DNA from: Isoetes taiwanensis
Taxonomy: Eukaryota > Streptophyta > Lycopodiopsida > Isoetales > Isoetaceae
Direction of reading: 5' to 3'
NCBI GenBank assembly: GCA_021234155.1
Contig: JAJEKV010000051.1
Span: 3,655,370-3,719,369, forward strand
Length of the DNA stretch: 64,000 nt
A program made the translations under genes and the position numbers. The notes under the pieces are model-generated. The model was given only the letters and a program-made list of their open reading frames with translations. It did no database searches and had not been told where the DNA came from. Below, one piece after another: positions 54,065 to 64,000 of the stretch; the first letter of the stretch is position 1; each line of letters opens with the position of its first letter.

Positions 54065-54730
54065 ATTCTGCTCCTAATTTCTGCTCCGGACCCAAATGCA
54101 CGAGATATAATAGTCTGGGCTCATTAAATTTACATGGCAGATCAAAGAATGCAATCCACGTAAAGACTATTTCTTTCTATTTCTCAAGATCTGGTCTCGT
54201 CATGGTTGGGGCTTCCTTTGCATTTTTTTAGTAACCCAATAGTGCCTTGATTATTTTAAAATGCATTGCCTTTTCATTTTTCGCCCATCCTCATTAAACA
54301 ACATTAGTAGGGTTGTTGATAACGGGCCCATTGTGTTGGCCTATAGGATAAAATGTTGGTTTTTTGTTGTCTTCCTTTACCAACCTCCACTTGCTAGCCC
54401 TCATATAAGAGCCCTTCACTGGTGTCGAGCTCTTACCTGTGTCGCTTCAAAGATTCCCCTGTCAACCGCTTTGTCACATTCGAATGTCGCTTTCTCATTC
54501 AGTGTGAACTCAAAAATGTAGCTGCAATGTAAGAAAGATGGTTACTTGATTTATTGTATTCTTAAGTGTCAGCAAACCCATGCATCAAAAGCTATTACAC
54601 GTAAAGTCTGAGTTGTACAAAGTTCCTAGAGTAGTTGAGACTATCAATTGTTGTAAGATAGGTTGACTTCCCCATTATGTGTTAGTTGTTTCAATAACTA
54701 TGCCTCCATTTCGAGCATATTCAATTTAGT
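54065..54730. other. Upstream region of the xylanase gene
   Basis: Promoter side of the minus-strand xylanase gene. I see no other gene and no clear TATA box. Confidence 0.4.
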
Positions 54731-54880
54731 TTTTTGAAGGACGCAAAACTTTATTAATTAAAAGAATGGAGCACTGAGAACTCAATGGGGAAGAGGTCCA
54801 CTAGAGCAGAACCACCTCGCCCTTGCAGCACACAATATCTAAATGTGAATCATGCATAAGTGAATCTGAACGTATTGCTC
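54731..54880 (-). mobile_element. LINE 3' tail, poly(A) type, minus strand
   Basis: The minus strand reads attaataaagttttgcgtcc then ttcaaaaaac, matching the ends of the LINEs at 23330-23370 and 35200-35229. Confidence 0.7.
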
Positions 54881-54964
54881 CCAAATACTGCTCCACTTCA
54901 TTCTCTATTGATGAAGATATATAGAGAATAATAAATAGAGATATATAGAATGTGGAATAATAAA

Positions 54965-55035
54965 ACCATGGTAGGCGATGGTAGGCGACGGGATGTAGAT
55001 GGTAGGCGACGGTAGGCGACGGGATGTAGAAAGTA
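54965..55035. repeat. Short tandem repeats ggtaggcgacgg
   Basis: ggtaggcga(t/c)gg occurs four times with gatgtaga between, forming two 30-bp units. Confidence 0.7.
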
Positions 55036-57530
55036 TGGCGATGACTAGATAAGTGCAATACCTCAGACTTATCCGTGTTTCCTGATGTATTAATATAATT
55101 CTCTATAACAGAATAGATTAGAATAGATTAGAGTATGTCATATTTCTTAGAAATAATTTAGAAATAATTCAGTGGTAGAAAAGTAAAAGGTAGGGTATCA
55201 AGTGTTTGGAAACTGATAGGCTTAACCAGCATAAATGGAGCAGAATAGGAAGATGAAGATTCACCGATGGGAATACGGAGAAGGGGGGAGCTCAAGATTC
55301 CGGCGTCCGGCGTTGGGCGATTCAAAATTTCAGAGCCGTTGAAACATAGCCGTATGAATGAAATATAGTGAAATAACATAAAGTGAAATAAGATAAAATA
55401 AAAGAATTTTGAAAATCTGTGTAATTTGGAAATAAAAGGGAAAGAACGTGGAATAATAGGGAGAGAACACCAGTCGACAGGGTAGCGACAAAGGATGTGA
55501 CACGTGGCGGGGGAACGGGATACATAAAGTGTGGATAATATTAAAATATTTAAAATATAAAACGTCGGGATTTAGCGCATATAAGTGGACGTGACGGATA
55601 ATAATAATCATGGCAATTACGGTAACCATAATAATGAAAATACAGAGGAAATATGAGAAGGTACACATGTCGAAAGTCTGGGTTGGGGATATGTGGCGGG
55701 GGATTAGCGCATCGAAAACTCTTGTGATTGTGGTAGGACAAGACGGGCGCTTAAGGGAGACTCACGGAATTAATAAGGCGGAAAGTCGATTGATTTCGTG
55801 ATACCCTAATTACCCTAAAATTTATATAACAAGGTAGACGAAGGAAAGAGTGAGCGTGAAGATCGCCTCCCGCCGCCGGCGCTTTAGTGCCCGGGTGGGG
55901 GAAATTAGGCCTATCAGAGGAAGCCATCACGCCTCAGCCCCGCACAACTCGGGCCGGCGGGATGGACAAGGGTAAGAAAGTTCCGAGTGATTTTGTGGGG
56001 ATGAAAGGTCAAAGAAGCGTTTTTCAGCTGGCACTCCGTGCAACCTCACGGTGCCATTCAACCCGCATCTAGAAGAGCTTAATCCCCGTGCATCCGCTTT
56101 GACGCTTTGTAGATGCTTATGCGCAGGTCCGGCCGCCATGCATCGATTGCGCGCCGTTCATTGCTTATACCGCGACGTAATTCATCATGCATACCCATGC
56201 GAGATAGTGGTTATACCCTAGGATTGCCGGAAGTTCTCTGAGTATTGGGCAACAAGAACGCATTAATCGCGGAGACGCCAAGACTGGATCGAACCATGCA
56301 ATGCTTCAACAGACATGTGTCCATGTCATTGCATAAAGGTCCTCTAATTTCCAACACAATCTTTTGGTATGTGATTTCGAAAGTCTCAGATTCATTTGTG
56401 AAAAGAATCCCGTGGATTTTCGCGGCTTGGGGCATATATAGGGGAGAAACTCGAAAAGGTTAAGAAGATTGGGGAACCGCCTTCTAAAAAGAAGCCAAAA
56501 ATTAGTCTTTCTTTCCAAGAAAAGGGATGCATGCCAGTATGCTTTTCTGGTCCTATCTTTTCTTTTTGTTTTAATCTATTCTATTCGGTTTTGTCTTGTT
56601 TTCTCGCTTAAGATAAACCTATGATCGATTATTTAGAGCCAAAGAACGATATCAACAAATGGAGGTCGCCAAGAATATATAATAAGTACCGCTTTTTGAC
56701 TATAAGGTGCTCAACAAGAGATAATCCCGACCGTAAGGGGTCTAATTTCGGTATGACAAAAATCGATTATAGATTTTTGGATAAGAAAGGTTGTAAAAGC
56801 CGTGAAGGGCTTAATGTAACAAATTTTGGACAGACTTGTTTGATAGCTGAATGCATAGATGAAGAAGGAAGAATGGACATAGTCGAATGTCGAACATGAT
56901 CTCAATGTAATATGTTTGAATATGTAATATCTCCGTATGGAGAAATTTTTGAATGAAGGTAATATTGAAGTAATAGTTGTCAATGATAAAGCGGCCTCAA
57001 TAAAATTAATAAAATCAATAAAATCAAGAAACTAAGGTAATATATGTTACCGATAAATTAGTTCCAATCGGTAGTCTTAAAATCGCCTTAGTGGTGAAAT
57101 GATCCCAATTCATAGTATCATACCCCGCTGAGACAAGGCACCTAATATATGGGAAGATATGGAAATGATGGACTCTAACAATATAAAACATAATAGAGGT
57201 TACTGGAAGGGTTACTGATAGAGTACATTGCTGATAAGTTTCACCAGCAGATATATATACGGATAGGGAAGCACTACAGAGACACCGGGCTACATTGGGC
57301 AATAGAACGTAAAAGATAACATGTAAATTAGACAAAATGGATCATATTGTGGGGATGTCGACTGAGCAAAAGGTGACGAACACGCCGAAAAAGGGGAGTA
57401 CAAGATGAGGGGCTTACATATAAGGGACAGAGATGGGCAAGGAACAGAACAATTTGTTATGCAGACCCATACTCGTAAAAAATACAAGTAAGGTGGGATC
57501 AGCGGAGGGACACACAGAGAACAAAGGAAC
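55036..57530. other. Region without a recognisable gene
   Basis: The longest protein-like frame is 56621-56899 (+, 92 codons, starts MIDYLEPKNDINKWRSP); it has no known motif and may be chance. The composition changes near 55500 to many CG dinucleotides, unlike the AT-rich stretches before it. The part near 57.3 kb may already belong to the downstream LINE. Confidence 0.35.
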
Positions 57531-57536
57531 CACTGA

Positions 57537-57922
57537 GTAAAAGGCGGGGACGGGGCAAGTTACGGTGACGAGAGGCTATGCCTCCGCTGCATACACCGTG
57601 ATAGCGAGGGCTAGACCCACCAACCGGGTAACCCGGACCACCAAAAACTCATTAGCACTGGGGGACGGATATGACTTATTTAGAGAGGTATGGAGAATAC
57701 CTCGCCATCGTTTTCGGGTCAAGACGGAGTAAAAGGTGGAGGGGGCAAGTTACGGGGACAAGCGAGGCCAAGCCTCCGCCAGACACCGTGATAGCGAGGG
57801 TCGGACCCACCAACCTGGTACCGGACCACTAAAACTCATTATAATATCTTTTGATATAATAAAATGTAACATCTGTGAACAACATATGACTTACAGCGAG
57901 GTATGAAGAATACCTCCGATGA
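57537..57922 (+). repeat. Two tandem units of about 190 bp upstream of the LINE
   Basis: Unit 1 starts at 57537 (gtaaaaggcggggac) and unit 2 at 57730 (gtaaaaggtggaggg). Both contain ggcaagttacgg, caccgtgatagcgaggg, acccaccaac and a hairpin gaggtat..agaatacctc near the end. They may be 5' promoter units of the LINE. Confidence 0.75.
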
Positions 57923-58675
57923 AGAAACTGCCCACACTAAGGATTGGGGAAATTATGGATAGTAGGATTTGCACCCCACGCCACGGACCAGGGGGAAGCG
58001 TGGGTACGGCCCCCCTCTGTTTACATGACTCCAGCCCACCAAAAGGACACATGCACAGAAATACAGGAATACAGAACTACAAAAAGATTCGTGGATTCGT
58101 AAATTTCAATGATTTAAATACCAACGTAATCAATGCAGACAGGTATTGATCCCCAACTAATCAGCCTCGAAAAACCCGAAAGGATCAACCTTGGGTAACA
58201 GACGAAAGAAGGTAAAAGACAATAAAAAGAGACAGACGGAATTAATGAGGGCATCTAGCATTTTAAATTTTGAATTTCAAATTAGAACGGTAATTACGAA
58301 TAAAAATACCGTTTAGAATCAGGGAATATATAGCCTTAGGGGGAGACGACGGATAACTTACAGTTGGGAGCCGAGCAAAAGCGCACTGCCTAGAGCCACC
58401 ACAGAGTCTTTCTGCACAGGATTCTCTTGCAAACGAGAGCTATGGCTGACAGTATCAATAGTAGCCAGCAGAGAAGATTGGATGTAGCAAGAGCCCAGGT
58501 GAGCCAACAGACCTTAGGGACTTCCCGGCACGATGGATAAGCGGCTAGAATCAAAGATCCCGAACCCGGATGCACTCAACGATTTGAAACGTAACAAAGA
58601 ACAAGACAGCCATCACTAGCTTGGACTTGAGAGTAGGAGGGGTGGAGAAGACTTAATGAGGAAATGCAGCTGTAA
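57923..58675. other. Likely 5' untranslated part of the LINE
   Basis: No gene seen. It lies between the tandem units and the first ORF1-like codons. Confidence 0.35.
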
Positions 58676-58789
58676 TGGATCTAAATCAAGAAGAGAAAGC
58701 AAAGATCCCGCAAAAGGTTGGTTGAATTAGAAAAAATCAAATGTTGAGCCGATGCATGGGAGTCATTTGATAGGATAAAGCCACACTTA

Positions 58790-59335
58790 ATGGAATATGA
58801 GGAGCAAAATAAAATTAAGCATGATGTTAGGCTAATTGGGGTAGCAGAGAGGCCTAACGAGGATATATATCGAAGTTATCGCAGAGGTGATAGAAACGGT
58901 GTTCAAGGAAATGTGGGCCATCATAGAAGCCCCACGATCAGGCCAATGGAGGGTGGATCGAGACACATAAACCCGACGTTAAGGGACATGGCAACCAAGG
59001 AAAGGATCCTACTTAATGGGATCCGATTGAGGAATGGAATCAAGGTACGAGGAGTCATTAACGGCGATGCGTAGATGTGGGTCGACAGGAATTGGCCAAA
59101 GCCGTGGAGCCGGAACCAAGGTGGATACAAGCTGGGGTCAAGAATGGCAAGGTCTACATACACAAGAGGGTGAGAGAACAAGCCGACTCAACCGCAGGAA
59201 ACGCATACCGGGTTGCAAGGTGGGATAGCAAAATCAACGGATGCAGAGAAGGGAACATACCGATGTCTATACAACGTGGGTCGGAGAACAGATCAGCAGG
59301 GGTAGCACTAAGAGCAATCACCTGGTAAGGGAACC
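58790..59335 (+). pseudogene. LINE ORF1-like segment
   Basis: MEYEEQNKIKHDVRLIGVAE, then RHINPTLRDMATKERILLNG, then WIQAGVKNGKVYIHKRVREQ in different frames. The middle part resembles the RNA-binding core of LINE ORF1 proteins (KERIL). Weak by itself; called from position before the endonuclease. Confidence 0.45.
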
Positions 59336-59749
59336 GTAAACGAGTAATAGGAAGAAGCGGAAACGGGAAACGAAGAGCGAGCAACACAAGCGGTGGTTGG
59401 AGGGCCAACCCCGACAATGAAGACCAGTGGGAAGACCAAGGAGAACGGGCAATGGTACGTAAAACATGGAGACCCGGAAGGAGCAACCCTGGGGAAAAGA
59501 TCGACATTGTGGTAATCGAACTGCACGGGTACCCATGGGACGATGGAGAAAGATTGAAGGTGCCCACGGCCGTGACATAGTATGCCCGACGAGACATGGG
59601 AGCATAACGCCAAAAGGCTACCAGAGGAGGAAGGATACCAACTGCTCACATCTTTGGAAAGACAGGACTTTAAAATAGGGAGGGGAGTGCAGGTTTGGCT
59701 TGTTATATAAAGAATAGTGCAGCTTAACAACGCATGTATGTTACATCGG

Positions 59750-60300
59750 GATATCAATAAAAGATATATGGTTTTGAGTATCCAATTGAAAACAAACAAG
59801 ATATGGTTCGATAATTACATATTACCCGCCAAACATTGATAAGCTAGAATTGTTGAACCGGGAGAGACTATAACGAAATGGAAGGAGCAAGCCAATGATC
59901 ATAGTAGGAGATCTAAATGCCGTAACTGCATTGACAGAACAGCACAAAGTACGCATTACCGGATGAGAAAGATGGTCGATAGTGTATATGACGAGGGCAC
60001 AGTGAATGGCGCAGAGGGATACGTAAGATAAGGCGAGGTCAATGCTAGAGGTGAATTATTGTTGGAAGTCCGCGACGCAAAACAGGGATGATTATAGCTA
60101 ATGGTGGGAAAATGGAGGGGATCGGGGAGGTTTCACGAGCCAAAAACACATGGTAAGAGCATAGTGGATTATATAATTGTGAAATCCATCAAGCGGCGCG
60201 GAAAAGATAGAAAGACTGATGCTACAAGAATGGCCGACTGGGAAAAGGAAAAGCCATAGACCGATTAAACTAATAATCGGGCTAGGGGGAACGCCACAAA
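59750..60300 (+). pseudogene. LINE endonuclease domain (decayed)
   Basis: MIIVGDLNAV (59896-59925) fits the [VG]GDFN motif of apurinic-type LINE endonucleases. KSIVDYIIVKSIK (60160) fits the S.IDYI block near the end. The SDH motif is not seen. Stops interrupt it. Confidence 0.6.
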
Positions 60301-60679
60301 AAGATAGCACAGAAAGAAAGGAAGATAATAAAGACAAGGGATGAAGATACAGCCTGTGAGAAATACGCGAGAAACCTTCACCCAAATGATCAAGGAGGAA
60401 ATGGGAGAATGGAACTGGGGAAATCACAGTGCAAGTGAGAACGGAAACACCCTGAATGACATCATGGTAAGGGTAGCAACAGAGGTGTTTGGGAAAAATA
60501 TCAAAATCAGGAAGAACAGGCATTCGTGAGCTTCAAGATGGTATGATGATGAGTGTAGAGAATACAAGAGGAATGTAAGAAAACACAGGGAAAGGAGACA
60601 TACCGGGAAGAAAAAGGCGAAGATACATAAGATTACTAAAGAAGAAGAGATACAATAACCTGTTACAACACCAATGGTA

Positions 60680-61740
60680 CATGGGGAGAATGCTGAAAAA
60701 AGCCTCAAGATTTTGGAGAGGACTCAAAAACAAAGGAGGGGGTGGCAATATGAAAACAAAGAACGAGCAAGATGACATTGGAACCGAGGGATGGGAGAGT
60801 TACCTCGACAAATTATACAAGACGGGGGCACCTCCAATACCAATACCAATACAGCATGATCAGGACAAACCATGCTTCAACATGTTAGAAGTAATGCTAG
60901 CCCTAAACAAGATGGCCAATCATAAAGCACCGGATCTATACGGACTAACCGTGGAATCGGAAGTGTGCCAAAAAGTAAATCGCGACATGTGTTACAGACA
61001 TTTTCAATGGCGCCATACATACGTGACTTCCGCATGATGGACATACAATAGAGTCATACCTCTACATAAGGCAGGAAACAGAAAAGATCCAGGGAATTAC
61101 AGGACGATAATGGTAAGCTCGATTTTTGCAAAATGGTTTGGAAAGGTATTGGATAACAAACTAAAGAAATGGGCAGAAGAAGGAAATATGAGAGCACGTG
61201 GGCAAGCGGGGGTTCAGACCGGAGCACTCAACCACGATCACCTCGTGACCCTTCCGGATATTAATAGAGCAGAACAAAGTGCGTGGAAGGAAAATAACTC
61301 CGCTTTGTAGATTTCGTAAAAGCATTTGATACAAATTCCGAGAGAAGTTGCTAAAAAGATTGATGGACATGCAAGCCCCGAGAAATATGGTAGGATCGAT
61401 AGCAAGACTATACCACAAGGTGTATGCTAAGATGGAACAGAAGGACAAACCGATAACTGCGATTACGGTGTAAAGTGGCTGCCCGCTATCCCCAACTCGC
61501 TTTGGAATATACATAGACGCACTACAGTGGGTACATAGCAGAGCAAAGATGGAGACGAAAGTATGCCCCCACACTAGAGACACGAAGGTACCGATAATGC
61601 TATATGCGGATGATCTTAGTATGATGGCAACAAAGAACAAAAGGAATGCAATGATCGCTCAAAATTTAGAACAATTGCGGAGGATACGGGTATCGACAAA
61701 GGAATCTAGCAAAAACTAAGATAGTCATCTTTGGACACAA
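60680..61740 (+). pseudogene. LINE reverse transcriptase (decayed)
   Basis: Blocks in order: MANHKAPDLYGL (60911), NYRTIMVSSIFAKWFGKVLD (61095), RARGQAGVQTG, DFVKAFDT (61305), GCPLSPTRFGIYIDALQW (61480) and PIMLYADDLSMMA (61590-61630). The catalytic YADD is intact. Frame changes separate the blocks. Confidence 0.82.
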
Positions 61741-61999
61741 GAACGTGCATAAACCTTTCAGATATAAAGGTGAAGAGATAGAGGAACCAATCGTATCACG
61801 ATATCTAGGTTATGATGCATGGCACAGTGGAAATGGGCCAAAGGAGCTAACGCTTAGATTCCAATCAGCTATAGGAAGCTACTTTAACATGAAAACTTCA
61901 GAACGTAAGTAGAATAACCGATTGGGACATCAAATGTTATCTATTCAAATTGCAGCAATAGCCACCACTCGGCTTGTAATGGAGCGTAAGCATGGGGAC

Positions 62000-62640
62000 C
62001 GTGTTTTGTAAAGAAACCGGGAAAAGCAGGAAGAAATACTTAGGCAATGGCATGGACAGAATTCGTGGTAAGGACAAACACGCCGCTGACAATCATGGTC
62101 CTCGAGACAGGGCAGAAACCAATGGAAGTGAGAGCATGGGAAAGAACCATAAGGTACCTGCTCAGAGACAACGCGGGAGACATACAAGGAAAACTGTCCA
62201 GCATTGCAATCACAGAATCAGCAAAATCACATATCCTCGAAAGCACTGGATGGTTTAAAGAAGTGGCAACATGGACCGCATGTGATGGGATTAAACCCGA
62301 AAGTGGATCTAATAGAAGAGGGGCAGTGGAATGAGGAGTGGGCAGACATAGCGACAAGAGCATGGCTGCAGAGGCATACAGGACCCAAGACAGACTGGCT
62401 CATACAAGTTTTCAATCCAGACCAACAAATGGGACATCGAATATACCGGGATAACATATTGGGGAAAAACAGAAGGGACACACTAGCCAGATTTAGAATG
62501 GGAAGCCATGATCTAAGAATCGAAAAAGACAGGTGGAGAGGGGTAGACAAGGAGGACGGGGATATGCAGAGTCCGGTGGACGGGGAGAATAGAGGATGAG
62601 AACCATATGATTAGTGACTCGCCCGATATACGGAGACATC
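62000..62640 (+). pseudogene. LINE C-terminal domain (decayed)
   Basis: VRAWERTIRYLLRDNAGDIQ (62125), then RDTLARFRMGSHDLRIEKDR (62475) followed by WRGVDKEDG. The Cys residues of the terminal zinc-like motif are lost. Confidence 0.6.
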
Positions 62641-63045
62641 GTGACGATATAGAAATATAAGGTGGGGAACCAAACCCATAGGTGATGGAGATGACAGAAT
62701 CATTACAGATCCGCGCACGCGATCCACGTAATGACGACACTGCATACGAGAAGTACACGCTGAAAGAGGGCTTGTGATATGATCCAGACAAAACGAAGTC
62801 GATAAGCCTCACACAAATTGCTCAGCTAAAAGCCGATTGATAACGACGATCACCGCACCGCCAAGAAGCCGCAGGTAAAGCCGGGATGCCGGTATTAAAA
62901 GAAAAAGTCGCCTTCTAAAAGGCTACATTATAACAAATTGATGTGCTAGTAGCACCCCTTTTAGGGAGCTCGCCCATGCTACACAAGTCCAGGGGGCTTA
63001 TGGCACAAGGGACATAAATGTATTCTATTCTATTCTATTCTATAC

Positions 63046-64000
63046 TGTGTTATTTATCAACCCTTTTAATTTGGGATTTTCCGATTTGGCTAAAAAGGTT
63101 ATTGGAATTTTTCTTAGTCACATTTCCTAAGATTTTGAAGGGTTTAGTCACCGGAAAAAAATTCCAATTATGTAAAAATCGAAAAAAAATAATTTATGCC
63201 TTTAGAGTTGCTTTGGCAGATCCCTTATCCCTTCATGCTGCAGTTGCCGAAGCATGCATGTTGGCCACATGGATTGGCATGCTCTTATATTTTTAATTTC
63301 ATGGTAGATCCAAATTTGTGTCGCCATGTTTTTGAGCTTCATTTCCATCTGGATTTAGGTCGGAGCTCTACCTTCATCTAGCCGTGAAAAGTTCTTCTTC
63401 ACATCATGCAGGTTTTTGTAAGGCTTTTCGAGACAGAAATTTCACTGGAACAAGATTGCTTGAGCACGGAGGATTGTGGACGGATGCATGCTGCAACAAT
63501 TTTCTCCACTTCAACATGCTTGAGGCTACCATTTTTCCCTTCAGTTGATGGTTGTAATCAGTAAGGCAACTGAGTTTAAGAATTCTAGGTTATGCATGCT
63601 GTGAGTTCTTCCTTGATTGGCATGCTTCATGGCCATGTTGTATTATTTTGCATACGAGACTCACGATGTTGTGTTATTTGCAATCTAATTTGCATACTAA
63701 AATCATATTAGCTATTGAATGATTAGCTTTGGTGTTACACGTGAGTAAAATACAGTGTGTCTATTCTAGGCATATTTATTAGTGTGGTCTGAGCAAATTT
63801 TTATCAAAGGTTCTGATGCAAGCTTCTAATGCAGGTGATGTTGAAGATCTTCCAAGTCCCATCAACTTTTTGTCATGAGGTTGTTGAATGTTGTGGTGTC
63901 AGATGGTATAAATCATGATGATATCTAGACCAAAATATATTAACCTAAGTATGTACAAGATCGTTCAATTCAATGGTTGAAGGGGGAAGATATATTTTTG
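63046..64000. other. Intergenic, no gene seen
   Basis: AT-rich with catgc/gcatgc words. The open frames are short and have no motif. Confidence 0.4.

Larger units (their letters stand above)
58676..63045 (+). mobile_element. Near full-length decayed LINE, pentanucleotide-tail family
   Basis: It holds an ORF1-like segment (from 58790), an endonuclease, RT, a C-terminal domain and a 3' end with a (TTCTA)n tail at 63018-63042. The C-terminal RxGSHDLRIEKDRW matches RTGAHHLRIETCRW of the copy at 27077-27830. Many stops and shifts, in CpG-rich sequence. Confidence 0.8.

Noticed and set aside
56621-56899. 92-codon frame starting MIDYLEPKND as a gene
   Set aside because: No motif, no splice or neighbour support; kept only as a remark in the regional entry.

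Overview
This is a transposon-dominated stretch of a land-plant nuclear genome. The plant signs are an ASR (ABA/WDS) gene, a GH10 xylanase with the plant-type C-terminal signature, debris of DYW-class PPR, PHT1 phosphate-transporter and CYP78-like P450 genes, a chromovirus primed by initiator tRNA-Met, and plant-type LINEs. I cannot name the species. The large, old, nested repeat content would suit a fern, lycophyte or gymnosperm as well as an angiosperm, and this is a weak inference.

Positions 1-22021 are a nest of three copies of one Ty3/gypsy family with about 570-bp LTRs and a long extra ORF (called ORF3 here) after integrase. Copy A (minus strand, 2781-13822) is complete from LTR to LTR and sits inside ORF3 of copy B (plus, 1-2780 and 13823-15831). 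Copy B sits in the RNase H region of copy C (plus, 15832-22021). Copy C in turn interrupts a LINE whose 3' end runs from 22022 to its poly(A) at 23370. Gene order is LTR, gag with zinc knuckles, protease, RT, RNase H, integrase, about 0.9 kb non-coding with a TATA box, ORF3, polypurine tract, LTR.

Positions 22-35.5 kb hold LINE tails of two kinds, tandem and inverted repeats, an intact two-exon ASR gene (29032-29583), and decayed fragments of a PHT1 transporter and a CYP78-like P450. Positions 35523-49625 are a chromovirus flanked by the 5-bp duplication gattt. It encodes an unknown leader protein whose first residues copy the histone H3 tail, then gag, protease, RT, integrase and a chromodomain; its RNase H is deleted. 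A 4.3-kb hAT element (45169-49474, gtaaaatg duplication) is inserted in its 3' LTR. The hAT carries half a transposase, a PPR gene fragment and an internal foldback element.

Positions 49.6-51.2 kb hold LINE debris, including a hexanucleotide array grown from LINE codons. An eight-exon GH10/CBM22 secreted xylanase gene (51291-54064, minus) is the other intact host gene. From about 57.5 kb to 63041 lies a decayed, near full-length LINE with endonuclease, RT (YADD) and a (TTCTA)n tail, preceded by tandem 190-bp units. Many frame breaks in the retrotransposons fall in CpG-dense patches, so some pseudogene calls may reflect sequence error.
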